Assembly (NCBI GenBank): GCA_023678885.1
Contig: JAHCLQ010000811.1
Span: 62,001 to 126,000, forward strand
Length of the DNA stretch: 64,000 nucleotides
Direction: 5' to 3'
DNA from: Pogostemon cablin
Taxonomy: Eukaryota; Streptophyta; Magnoliopsida; Lamiales; Lamiaceae
Both the position numbers and the translations under genes were made by a program. Shown here in pieces: positions 1 through 15,000 of this stretch. The first letter of the stretch is position 1; each line of letters starts with the position of its first letter. The notes under the pieces are model-generated. The model saw nothing but the letters and a program-made list of their open reading frames with translations. It was not told the DNA's origin and searched no databases.

Positions 1-57
1 TCGAATCGAAGGAAATGTTGATCTTAATGAAGTAAATATGCATTAAATGAAGGAAAT

Positions 58-3000
58 ATGCATCAAAACGAAGGACATGTTGATCGTAGTGAAGTAAATA
101 TGTATCAAAATGAAGTAAATTTGCATCGAAACGAAAAAAATATTGATCGTAATGAAGTAAATATACATCAAAATGAAGAAAATATGCATCGAAACGAAAG
201 AAATATACATCAAAACAAATTAAATATGCATAATAATTTGAATCAAAATGAAGTAAATATGAATCGAAACGTGAAAATGATCATCAAAATGAAGTAAATA
301 CGCGTCAAAATGAAAGAAATATGCATCGAAACGAAGGAAATGTTGATCGTAATGAGGTAATTATGCATCAAAATAATGTAAATATGCATCGAAACGAAGA
401 AAATGTTGATCGTGATGAAGTAAATATGCATCAAAATGATGTAAATATGCATCGAAACGAAGGAAATGTTGATCGTAATGAAGTAAAAATGTTGATCGTA
501 ATGAAGTAAATATGCATCAAAATGAAGGAAATAAGCATAAAAATTAAGTAAATATGCATCAAAATTAAAAAAATATGAATCAAAACGAAGGAAATGTTGA
601 TCGTAATGAAGTAAATATGTATCAAAATGAAGAATATATGCATCAAAATGATGTAAATATACATCAAAACGAAGGAAATATGCATCAAAATTAAGAAAAT
701 ATGCATCGAATCTAAGGAAATGTTAATCGTAATAAAGGAAATATGCATCAAATGAAGGAAATATGCATCGAAATGAAGGAAATATTGACCGTAATGAAGT
801 AAATATGCATCAAAATGAAGGAAATATGCATCAAAACGAAGGAAATATGCATCAAAATGAAGTAAATATGCATAAAAATGAAGGAAATATGCATCAAAAC
901 GAAGGAAATGTTTCTCGTAATGAAGTAAATATGCATCAAAATGAATGAAATACGCATCGAAATGAAGTAAATATTCATCAAAATAAAGTAAATATACATC
1001 AAAACGAAGGAAATATGCATTATAATGAAGGAAATATGCATCGAATCGAAGGAAATATTGATCGTAATGAAGTAAATATGCATCAACATGAAGAAAATAT
1101 GAATCGAAATAAAGGACATGTTGATCGTAGTGAAGTAAATATGCATCAAAATGAAGTAAATTTGAATCAAAACGAAGGAAATGTTGATCATAATAAAGTA
1201 AATATCCATCGAAATATAGTAAATATGCATAGAAACGAATGAAATGTGAATCATAATTTAGTAAATATGCATCAGAATAAAGTAAATATCAATCGAAACA
1301 AAAGAAATATGCATCGAAATGAAGTAAATATGTATAAAAATTTGAATCAAAATGAAGTAAATATGCATCGAAACAAGAAAATGAGCTTCAAAATGAAGTA
1401 AATATGCATCGAAACGAAAGAAATATGCATCAAAATGAAGAAAATATTGATCATAATGAGGTAAATATGCATCTAAATAAAATAAATAGCATCAAAATGA
1501 AGGAAATGTTGATCGTAATGAAGTAAATATCCATCAAAATGAAGTAAATATGCATCGAAACGAAGGAAATATTGATCGTAATGTAGTAAATATGCATCGA
1601 AATGACGGAAATATGCATCGAAACGAAGGAAATGTTGATCGTAATGAAGTAAATATGCATCAAAATGAAGAAAATATGCATCAAAATGAAGTAAATATGT
1701 ATCAAAATGAAGGAAATATGAATCAAAACGAAGGACATGTTGATCGTAATGAAGTAAATATGAATCAAAATGAAGGAAATATACATCGAAATGAAGTAAA
1801 TATGCATCAAAATGAAGTAAATATACATCAAAACAAAGGAAATATGCATCAAAATGAAGGAAATATGCACCTAATCGAAGGAAATGCTAATCTTAATGAA
1901 GTAAATATGCATCAAAATGAAGGAAATATTCATCGAAATGAAGTAAATATGCATCAAATGAAGTAAATATACATCAAAACGAAGGAAATAAACATCAAAA
2001 TTAAGGAAATATGCATCGAATCGAAGGAAATGTTGATCTTAATGAAGTAAATATGCATTAAATGAAGGAAATATGCATCAAAACGAAGGACATGTTGATC
2101 GTAGTGAAGTAAATATGTATCAAAATGAATTAAATTTGCATCGAAACGAAAAAAATATTGATCGTAATGAAGTAAATATACATCAAAATGAAGAAAATAT
2201 GCATCGAAACGAAAGAAATATGCATCAAAACGAATTAAATATGCATAATAATTTGAATCAAAATGAAGTAAATATGAATCGAAACGTGAAAATGAGCATC
2301 AAAATGAAGTAAATACGCGTCAAAATGAAAGAAATATGCATCGAAACGAAGGAAATGTTGATCGTAATGAGGTAATTATGCATCAAAATAATGTAAATAT
2401 GCATCGAAACGAAGAAAATGTTGATCGTGATGAAGTAAATATGCATCAAAATGATGTAAATATGCATCGAAACGAAGGAAATGTTGATCGTAATGAAGTA
2501 AAAATGTTGATCGTAATGAAGTAAATATGCATCAAAATGAAGGAAATAAGCATAAAAATTAAGTAAATATGCATCAAAATTAAAAAAATATGAATCAAAA
2601 CGAAGTAAATGTTGATCGTAATGAAGTAAATATGTATCAAAATGAAGAAAATATGCATCAAAATGATGTAAATATACATCAAAACGAAGGAAACATGCAT
2701 CGAATCGAAGGAAATGTTAATCGTAATAAAGGAAATATGCATCAAATGAAGGAAATATGCATCGAAACGAAGGAAATATTGACCGTAATGAAGTAAATAT
2801 GCATCAAAATGAAGGAAATATGCATCAAAACGAAGGAAATATGCATCAAAATGAAGTAAATATGCATAAAAATGAAGGAAATATGCATCAAAACGAAGGA
2901 AATGTTTCTCGTAATGAAGTAAATATGCATCAAAATGAATGAAATACGCATCGAAATGAAGTAAATATTCATCAAAATAAAGTAAATATACATCAAAACG

Positions 3001-6000
3001 AAGGAAATATGCATCATAATGAAGGAAATATGCATCGAATCGAAGGAAATGTTGATCGTAATGAAGTAAATATGCATCAACATGAAGGAAATATGAATCG
3101 AAATAAAGGACATGTTGATCGTAGTGAAGTAAATATGCATCAAAATGAAGTAAATTTGAATCAAAACGAAGGAAATGTTGATCATAATAAAGTAAATATC
3201 CATCGAAATATAGTAAATATGCATAGAAACGAATGAAATGTGAATCATAATTTAGTAAATATGCATCAGAATAAAGTAAATATCAATCGAAACAAAAGAA
3301 ATATGCATCGAAATGAAGTAAATATGTATAAAAATTTGAATCAAAATGAAGTAAATATGCATCGAAACAAGAAAATGAGCTTCAAAATGAAGTAAATATG
3401 CATCGAAACGAAAGAAATATGCATCAAAACGAAGGAAATATTGATCATAATGAGGTAAATATGTATCAAAATAAAATAAATAGCATCAAAATGAAGGAAA
3501 TGTTGATCGCAATGAAGTAAATATCCATCAAAATGAAGTAAATATGTATCGAAACGAAGGAAATATTGATCGTAATGTAGTAAATATGCATCGAAATGAC
3601 GGAAATATGCATCGAAACGAAGGAAATGTTGATCGTAATGAAGTAAATATGCATCAAAATGAAGAAAATATCCATCAAAATGAAGTAAATATGTATCAAA
3701 ATGAAGGAAATATGAATCAAAACGAAGGACATGTTGATCGTAATGAAGTAAATATGAATCAAAATGAAGGAAATATACATCGAAATGAAGTAAATATGCA
3801 TCAAAATGAAGGAAATATGCACCTAATCGAAGGAAATGCTAATCTTAATGAAGTAAATATGCATCAAAATGAAGGAGATATTCATCGAAATGAAGTAAAT
3901 ATGCATCAAATGAAGTAAATATACATCAAAACGAAGGAAATAAGCATCAAAATTAAGGAAATATGCATCGAATCGAAGGAAATGTTGATCTTAATGAAGT
4001 AAATATGCATTAAATGAAGGAAATATGCATCAAAACGAAGGACATGTTGATCGTAGTGAAGTAAATATGTATCAAAATGAAGTAAATTTGCATCGAAACG
4101 AAAAAAATATTGATCGTAATGAAGTAAATATACATCAAAATGAAGAAAATATGCATCGAAACGAAAGAAATATACATCAAAACGAATTAAATATGCATAA
4201 TAATTTGAATCAAAATGAAGTAAATATGAATCGAAACGTGAAAATGATCATCAAAATGAAGTAAATACGCGTCAAAATGAAAGAAATATGCATCGAAACG
4301 AAGGAAATGTTGATCGTAATGAGGTAATTATGCATCAAAATAATGTAAATATGCATCGAAACGAAGAAAATGTTGATCGTGATGAAGTAAATATGCATCA
4401 AAATGATGTAAATATGCATCGAAACGAAGGAAATGTTGATCGTAATGAAGTAAATATGTTGATCGTAATGAAGTAAATATGCATCAAAATGAAGGAAATA
4501 AGCATAAAAATTAAGTAAATATGCATCAAAATTAAAAAAATATGAATCAAAACGAAGGAAATGTTGATCGTAATGAAGTAAATATGTATCAAAATGAAGA
4601 ATATATGCATCAAAATGATGTAAATATACATCAAAACGAAGGAAATATGCATCAAAATTAAGAAAATATGCATCGAATCTAAGGAAATGTTAATCGTAAT
4701 AAAGGAAATATGCATCAAATGAAGGAAATATGCATCGAAATGAAGGAAATATTGACCGTAATGAAGTAAATATGCATCAAAATGAAGGAAATATGCATCA
4801 AAACGAAGGAAATATGCATCAAAATGAAGTAAATATGCATAAAAATGAAGGAAATATGCATCAAAACGAAGGAAATGTTTCTCGTAATGAAGTAAATATG
4901 CATCAAAATGAATGAAATACGCATCGAAATGAAGTAAATATTCATCAAAATAAAGTAAATATACATCAAAACGAAGGAAATATGCATTATAATGAAGGAA
5001 ATATGCATCGAATCGAAGGAAATATTGATCGTAATGAAGTAAATATGCATCAACATGAAGAAAATATGAATCGAAATAAAGGACATGTTGATCGTAGTGA
5101 AGTAAATATGCATCAAAATGAAGTAAATTTGAATCAAAACGAAGGAAATGTTGATCATAATAAAGTAAATATCCATCGAAATATAGTAAATATGCATAGA
5201 AACGAATGAAATGTGAATCATAATTTAGTAAATATGCATCAGAATAAAGTAAATATCAATCGAAACAAAAGAAATATGCATCGAAATGAAGTAAATATGT
5301 ATAAAAATTTGAATCAAAATGAAGTAAATATGCATCGAAACAAGAAAATGAGCTTCAAAATGAAGTAAATATGCATCGAAACGAAAGAAATATGCATCAA
5401 AATGAAGAAAATATTGATCATAATGAGGTAAATATGCATCTAAATAAAATAAATAGCATCAAAATGAAGGAAATGTTGATCGTAATGAAGTAAATATCCA
5501 TCAAAATGAAGTAAATATGCATCGAAACGAAGGAAATATTGATCGTAATGTAGTAAATATGCATCGAAATGACGGAAATATGCATCGAAACGAAGGAAAT
5601 GTTGATCGTAATGAAGTAAATATGCATCAAAATGAAGAAAATATGCATCAAAATGAAGTAAATATGTATCAAAATGAAGGAAATATGAATCAAAACAAAG
5701 GACATGTTGATCGTAATGAAGTAAATATGAATCAAAATGAAGGAAATATACATCGAAATGAAGTAAATATGCATCAAAATGAAGTAAATATACATCAAAA
5801 CAAAGGAAATATGCATCAAAATGAAGGAAATATGCACCTAATCGAAGGAAATGCTAATCTTAATGAAGTAAATATGCATCAAAATGAAGGAAATATTCAT
5901 CGAAATGAAGTAAATATGCATCAAATGAAGTAAATATACATCAAAACGAAGGAAATAAACATCAAAATTAAGGAAATATGCATCGAATCGAAGGAAATGT

Positions 6001-9000
6001 TGATCTTAATGAAGTAAATATGCATTAAATGAAGGAAATATGCATCAAAACGAAGGACATGTTGATCGTAGTGAAGTAAATATGTATCAAAATAAATTAA
6101 ATTTGCATCGAAACGAAAAAAATATTGATCGTAATGAAGTAAATATACATCAAAATGAAGAAAATATGCATCGAAACGAAAGAAATATGCATCAAAACGA
6201 ATTAAATATGCATAATAATTTGAATCAAAATGAAGTAAATATGAATCGAAACGTGAAAATGAGCATCAAAATGAAGTAAATACGCGTCAAAATGAAAGAA
6301 ATATGCATCGAAACGAAGGAAATGTTGATCGTAATGAGGTAATTATGCATCAAAATAATGTAAATATGCATCGAAACGAAGAAAATGTTGATCGTGATGA
6401 AGTAAATATGCATCAAAATGATGTAAATATGCATCGAAACGAAGGAAATGTTGATCGTAATGAAGTAAAAATGTTGATCGTAATGAAGTAAATATGCATC
6501 AAAATGAAGGAAATAAGCATAAAAATTAAGTAAATATGCATCAAAATTAAAAAAATATGAATCAAAACGAAGGAAATGTTGATCGTAATGAAGTAAATAT
6601 GTATCAAAATGAAGAAAATATGCATCAAAATGATGTAAATATACATCAAAACGAAGGAAACATGCATCGAATCGAAGGAAATGTTAATCGTAATAAAGGA
6701 AATATGCATCAAATGAAGGAAATATGCATCGAAACGAAGGAAATATTGACCGTAATGAAGTAAATATGCATCAAAATGAAGGAAATATGCATCAAAACGA
6801 AGGAAATATGCATCAAAATGAAGTAAATATGCATAAAAATGAAGGAAATATGCATCAAAACGAAGGAAATGTTTCTCGTAATGAAGTAAATATGCATCAA
6901 AATGAATGAAATACGCATCGAAATGAAGTAAATATTCATCAAAATAAAGTAAATATACATCAAAACGAAGGAAATATGCATCATAATGAAGGAAATATGC
7001 ATCGAATCGAAGGAAATGTTGATCGTAATGAAGTAAATATGCATCAACATGAAGGAAATATGAATCGAAATAAAGGACATGTTGATCGTAGTGAAGTAAA
7101 TATGCATCAAAATGAAGTAAATTTGAATCAAAACGAAGGAAATGTTGATCATAATAAAGTAAATATCCATCGAAATATAGTAAATATGCATAGAAACGAA
7201 TGAAATGTGAATCATAATTTAGTAAATATGCATCAGAATAAAGTAAATATCAATCGAAACAAAAGAAATATGCATCGAAATGAAGTAAATATGTATAAAA
7301 ATTTGAATCAAAATGAAGTAAATATGCATCGAAACAAGAAAATGAGCTTCAAAATGAAGTAAATATGCATCGAAACGAAAGAAATATGCATCAAAACGAA
7401 GGAAATATTGATCATAATGAGGTAAATATGTATCAAAATAAAATAAATAGCATCAAAATGAAGGAAATGTTGATCGCAATGAAGTAAATATCCATCAAAA
7501 TGAAGTAAATATGTATCGAAACGAAGGAAATATTGATCGTAATGTAGTAAATATGCATCGAAATGACGGAAATATGCATCGAAACGAAGGAAATGTTGAT
7601 CGTAATGAAGTAAATATGCATCAAAATGAAGAAAATATCCATCAAAATGAAGTAAATATGTATCAAAATGAAGGAAATATGAATCAAAACGAAGGACATG
7701 TTGATCGTAATGAAGTAAATATGAATCAAAATGAAGGAAATATACATCGAAATGAAGTAAATATGCATCAAAATGAAGGAAATATGCACCTAATCGAAGG
7801 AAATGCTAATCTTAATGAAGTAAATATGCATCAAAATGAAGGAGATATTCATCGAAATGAAGTAAATATGCATCAAATGAAGTAAATATACATCAAAACG
7901 AAGGAAATAAGCATCAAAATTAAGGAAATATGCATCGAATCGAAGGAAATGTTGATCTTAATGAAGTAAATATGCATTAAATGAAGGAAATATGCATCAA
8001 AACGAAGGACATGTTGATCGTAGTGAAGTAAATATGTATCAAAATGAAGTAAATTTGCATCGAAACGAAAAAAATATTGATCGTAATGAAGTAAATATAC
8101 ATCAAAATGAAGAAAATATGCATCGAAACGAAAGAAATATACATCAAAACGAATTAAATATGCATAATAATTTGAATCAAAATGAAGTAAATATGAATCG
8201 AAACGTGAAAATGATCATCAAAATGAAGTAAATACGCGTCAAAATGAAAGAAATATGCATCGAAACGAAGGAAATGTTGATCGTAATGAGGTAATTATGC
8301 ATCAAAATAATGTAAATATGCATCGAAACGAAGAAAATGTTGATCGTGATGAAGTAAATATGCATCAAAATGATGTAAATATGCATCGAAACGAAGGAAA
8401 TGTTGATCGTAATGAAGTAAAAATGTTGATCGTAATGAAGTAAATATGCATCAAAATGAAGGAAATAAGCATAAAAATTAAGTAAATATGCATCAAAATT
8501 AAAAAAATATGAATCAAAACGAAGGAAATGTTGATCGTAATGAAGTAAATATGTATCAAAATGAAGAATATATGCATCAAAATGATGTAAATATACATCA
8601 AAACGAAGGAAATATGCATCAAAATTAAGAAAATATGCATCGAATCTAAGGAAATGTTAATCGTAATAAAGGAAATATGCATCAAATGAAGGAAATATGC
8701 ATCGAAATGAAGGAAATATTGACCGTAATGAAGTAAATATGCATCAAAATGAAGGAAATATGCATCAAAACGAAGGAAATATGCATCAAAATGAAGTAAA
8801 TATGCATAAAAATGAAGGAAATATGCATCAAAACGAAGGAAATGTTTCTCGTAATGAAGTAAATATGCATCAAAATGAATGAAATACGCATCGAAATGAA
8901 GTAAATATTCATCAAAATAAAGTAAATATACATCAAAACGAAGGAAATATGCATTATAATGAAGGAAATATGCATCGAATCGAAGGAAATATTGATCGTA

Positions 9001-12000
9001 ATGAAGTAAATATGCATCAACATGAAGAAAATATGAATCGAAATAAAGGACATGTTGATCGTAGTGAAGTAAATATGCATCAAAATGAAGTAAATTTGAA
9101 TCAAAACGAAGGAAATGTTGATCATAATAAAGTAAATATCCATCGAAATATAGTAAATATGCATAGAAACGAATGAAATGTGAATCATAATTTAGTAAAT
9201 ATGCATCAGAATAAAGTAAATATCAATCTAAACAAAAGAAATATGCATCGAAATGAAGTAAATATGTATAAAAATTTGAATCAAAATGAAGTAAATATGC
9301 ATCGAAACAAGAAAATGAGCTTCAAAATGAAGTAAATATGCATCGAAACGAAAGAAATATGCATCAAAATGAAGAAAATATTGATCATAATGAGGTAAAT
9401 ATGCATCTAAATAAAATAAATAGCATCAAAATGAAGGAAATGTTGATCGTAATGAAGTAAATATCCATCAAAATGAAGTAAATATGCATCGAAACGAAGG
9501 AAATATTGATCGTAATGTAGTAAATATGCATCGAAATGACGGAAATATGCATCGAAACGAAGGAAATGTTGATCGTAATGAAGTAAATATGCATCAAAAT
9601 GAAGAAAATATGCATCAAAATGAAGTAAATATGTATCAAAATGAAGGAAATATGAATCAAAACGAAGGACATGTTGATCGTAATGAAGTAAATATGAATC
9701 AAAATGAAGGAAATATACATCGAAATGAAGTAAATATGCATCAAAATGAAGTAAATATACATCAAAACAAAGGAAATATGCATCAAAATGAAGGAAATAT
9801 GCACCTAATCGAAGGAAATGCTAATCTTAATGAAGTAAATATGCATCAAAATGAATGAAATATTCATCGAAATGAAGTAAATATGCATCAAATGAAGTAA
9901 ATATACATCAAAACGAAGGAAATAAACATCAAAATTAAGGAAATATGCATCGAATCGAAGGAAATGTTGATCTTAATGAAGTAAATATGCATTAAATGAA
10001 GGAAATATGCATCAAAACGAAGGACATGTTGATCGTAGTGAAGTAAATATGTATCAAAATGAAGAAAATTTGCATCGAAACGAAAAAAATATTGATCGTA
10101 ATGAAGTAAATATACATCAAAATGAAGAAAATATGCATCGAAACGAAAGAAATATACATCAAAACGAATTAAATATGCATAATAATTTGAATCAAAATGA
10201 AGTAAATATGAATCGAAACGTGAAAATGATCATCAAAATGAAGTAAATACGCGTCAAAATGAAAGAAATATGCATCGAAACGAAGGAAATGTTGATCGTA
10301 ATGAGGTAATTATGCATCAAAATAATGTAAATATGCATCGAAACGAAGAAAATGTTGATCGTGATGAAGTAAATATGCATCAAAATGATGTAAATATGCA
10401 TCGAAACGAAGGAAATGTTGATCGTAATGAAGTAAAAATGTTGATCGTAATGAAGTAAATATGCATCAAAATGAAGGAAATAAGCATAAAAATTAAGTAA
10501 ATATGCATCAAAATTAAAAAAATATGAATCAAAACGAAGGAAATGTTGATCGTAATGAAGTAAATATGTATCAAAATGAAGAAAATATGCATCAAAATGA
10601 TGTAAATATACATCAAAACGAAAGAAACATGCATCGAATCGAAGGAAATGTTAATCGTAATAAAGGAAATATGCATCAAATGAAGGAAATATGCATCGAA
10701 ACGAAGGAAATATTGACCGTAATGAAGTAAATATGCATCAAAATGAAGGAAATATGCATCAAAACGAAGGAAATATGCATCAAAATGAAGTAAATATGCA
10801 TAAAAATGAAGGAAATATGCATCAAAACGAAGGAAATGTTTCTCGTAATGAAGTAAATATGCATCAAAATGAATGAAATACGCATCGAAATGAAGTAAAT
10901 ATTCATCAAAATAAAGTAAATATACATCAAAACGAAGGAAATATGCATCATAATGAAGGAAATATGCATCGAATCGAAGGAAATGTTGATCGTAATGAAG
11001 TAAATATGCATCAACATGAAGGAAATATGAATCGAAATAAAGGACATGTTGATCGTAGTGAAGTAAATATGCATCAAAATGAAGTAAATTTGAATCAAAA
11101 CGAAGGAAATGTTGATCATAATAAAGTAAATATCCATCGAAATATAGTAAATATGCATAGAAACGAATGAAATGTGAATCATAATTTAGTAAATATGCAT
11201 CAGAATAAAGTAAATATCAATCGAAACAAAAGAAATATGCATCGAAATGAAGTAAATATGTATAAAAATTTGAATCAAAATGAAGTAAATATGCATCGAA
11301 ACAAGAAAATGAGCTTCAAAATGAAGTAAATATGCATCGAAACGAAAGAAATATGCATCAAAACGAAGGAAATATTGATCATAATGAGGTAAATATGTAT
11401 CAAAATAAAATAAATAGCATCAAAATGAAGGAAATGTTGATCGCAATGAAGTAAATATCCATCAAAATGAAGTAAATATGTATCGAAACGAAGGAAATAT
11501 TGATCGTAATGTAGTAAATATGCATCGAAATGACGGAAATATGCATCGAAACGAAGGAAATGTTGATCGTAATGAAGTAAATATGCATCAAAATGAAGAA
11601 AATATCCATCAAAATGAAGTAAATATGTATCAAAATGAAGGAAATATGAATCAAAACGAAGGACATGTTGATCGTAATGAAGTAAATATGAATCAAAATG
11701 AAGGAAATATACATCGAAATGAAGTAAATATGCATCAAAATGAAGGAAATATGCACCTAATCGAAGGAAATGCTAATCTTAATGAAGTAAATATGCATCA
11801 AAATGAAGGAGATATTCATCGAAATGAAGTAAATATGCATCAAATGAAGTAAATATACATCAAAACGAAGGAAATAAGCATCAAAATTAAGGAAATATGC
11901 ATCGAATCGAAGGAAATGTTGATCTTAATGAAGTAAATATGCATTAAATGAAGGAAATATGCATCAAAACGAAGGACATGTTGATCGTAGTGAAGTAAAT

Positions 12001-15000
12001 ATGTATCAAAATGAAGTAAATTTGCATCGAAACGAAAAAAATATTGATCGTAATGAAGTAAATATACATCAAAATGAAGAAAATATGCATCGAAACGAAA
12101 GAAATATACATCAAAACGAATTAAATATGCATAATAATTTGAATCAAAATGAAGTAAATATGAATCGAAACGTGAAAATGATCATCAAAATGAAGTAAAT
12201 ACGCGTCAAAATGAAAGAAATATGCATCGAAACGAAGGAAATGTTGATCGTAATGAGGTAATTATGCATCAAAATAATGTAAATATGCATCGAAACGAAG
12301 AAAATGTTGATCGTGATGAAGTAAATATGCATCAAAATGATGTAAATATGCATCGAAACGAAGGAAATGTTGATCGTAATGAAGTAAAAATGTTGATCGT
12401 AATGAAGTAAATATGCATCAAAATGAAGGAAATAAGCATAAAAATTAAGTAAATATGCATCAAAATTAAAAAAATATGAATCAAAACGAAGGAAATGTTG
12501 ATCGTAATGAAGTAAATATGTATCAAAATGAAGAATATATGCATCAAAATGATGTAAATATACATCAAAACGAAGGAAATATGCATCAAAATTAAGAAAA
12601 TATGCATCGAATCTAAGGAAATGTTAATCGTAATAAAGGAAATATGCATCAAATGAAGGAAATATGCATCGAAATGAAGGAAATATTGACCGTAATGAAG
12701 TAAATATGCATCAAAATGAAGGAAATATGCATCAAAACGAAGGAAATATGCATCAAAATGAAGTAAATATGCATAAAAATGAAGGAAATATGCATCAAAA
12801 CGAAGGAAATGTTTCTCGTAATGAAGTAAATATGCATCAAAATGAATGAAATACGCATCGAAATGAAGTAAATATTCATCAAAATAAAGTAAATATACAT
12901 CAAAACGAAGGAAATATGCATTATAATGAAGGAAATATGCATCGAATCGAAGGAAATATTGATCGTAATGAAGTAAATATGCATCAACATGAAGAAAATA
13001 TGAATCGAAATAAAGGACATGTTGATCGTAGTGAAGTAAATATACATCAAAATGAAGTAAATTTGAATCAAAACGAAGGAAATGTTGATCATAATAAAGT
13101 AAATATCCATCGAAATATAGTAAATATGCATAGAAACGAATGAAATGTGAATCATAATTTAGTAAATATGCATCAGAATAAAGTAAATATCAATCGAAAC
13201 AAAAGAAATATGCATCGAAATGAAGTAAATATGTATAAAAATTTGAATCAAAATGAAGTAAATATGCATCGAAACAAGAAAATGAGCTTCAAAATGAAGT
13301 AAATATGCATCGAAACGAAAGAAATATGCATCAAAATGAAGAAAATATTGATCATAATGAGGTAAATATGCATCTAAATAAAATAAATAGCATCAAAATG
13401 AAGGAAATGTTGATCGTAATGAAGTAAATATCCATCAAAATGAAGTAAATATGCATCGAAACGAAGGAAATATTGATCGTAATGTAGTAAATATGCATCG
13501 AAATGACGGAAATATGCATCGAAACGAAGGAAATGTTGATCGTAATGAAGTAAATATGCATCAAAATGAAGAAAATATGCATCAAAATGAAGTAAATATG
13601 TATCAAAATGAAGGAAATATGAATCAAAACGAAGGACATGTTGATCGTAATGAAGTAAATATGAATCAAAATGAAGGAAATATACATCGAAATGAAGTAA
13701 ATATGCATCAAAATGAAGTAAATATACATCAAAACAAAGGAAATATGCATCAAAATGAAGGAAATATGCACCTAATCGAAGGAAATGCTAATCTTAATGA
13801 AGTAAATATGCATCAAAATGAATGAAATATTCATCGAAATGAAGTAAATATGCATCAAATGAAGTAAATATACATCAAAACGAAGGAAATAAACATCAAA
13901 ATTAAGGAAATATGCATCGAATCGAAGGAAATGTTGATCTTAATGAAGTAAATATGCATTAAATGAAGGAAATATGCATCAAAACGAAGGACATGTTGAT
14001 CGTAGTGAAGTAAATATGTATCAAAATGAAGTAAATTTGCATCGAATCGAAAAAAATATTGATCGTAATGAAGTAAATATACATCAAAATGAAGAAAATA
14101 TGCATCGAAACGAAAGAAATATACATCAAAACGAATTAAATATGCATAATAATTTGAATCAAAATGAAGTAAATATGAATCGAAACGTGAAAATGATCAT
14201 CAAAATGAAGTAAATACGCGTCAAAATGAAAGAAATATGCATCGAAACGAAGGAAATGTTGATCGTAATGAGGTAATTATGCATCAAAATAATGTAAATA
14301 TGCATCGAAACGAAGAAAATGTTGATCGTGATGAAGTAAATATGCATCAAAATGATGTAAATATGCATCGAAACGAAGGAAATGTTGATCGTAATGAAGT
14401 AAAAATGTTGATCGTAATGAAGTAAATATGCATCAAAATGAAGGAAATAAGCATAAAAATTAAGTAAATATGCATCAAAATTAAAAAAATATGAATCAAA
14501 ACGAAGGAAATGTTGATCGTAATGAAGTAAATATGTATCAAAATGAAGAAAATATGCATCAAAATGATGTAAATATACATCAAAACGAAGGAAACATGCA
14601 TCGAATCGAAGGAAATGTTAATCGTAATAAAGGAAATATGCATCAAATGAAGGAAATATGCATCGAAACGAAGGAAATATTGACCGTAATGAAGTAAATA
14701 TGCATCAAAATGAAGGAAATATGCATCAAAACGAAGGAAATATGCATCAAAATGAAGTAAATATGCATAAAAATGAAGGAAATATGCATCAAAACGAAGG
14801 AAATGTTTCTCGTAATGAAGTAAATATGCATCAAAATGAATGAAATACGCATCGAAATGAAGTAAATATTCATCAAAATAAAGTAAATATACATCAAAAC
14901 GAAGGAAATATGCATCATAATGAAGGAAATATGCATTGAATCGAAGGAAATGTTGATCGTAATGAAGTAAATATGCATCAACATGAAGGAAATATGAATC

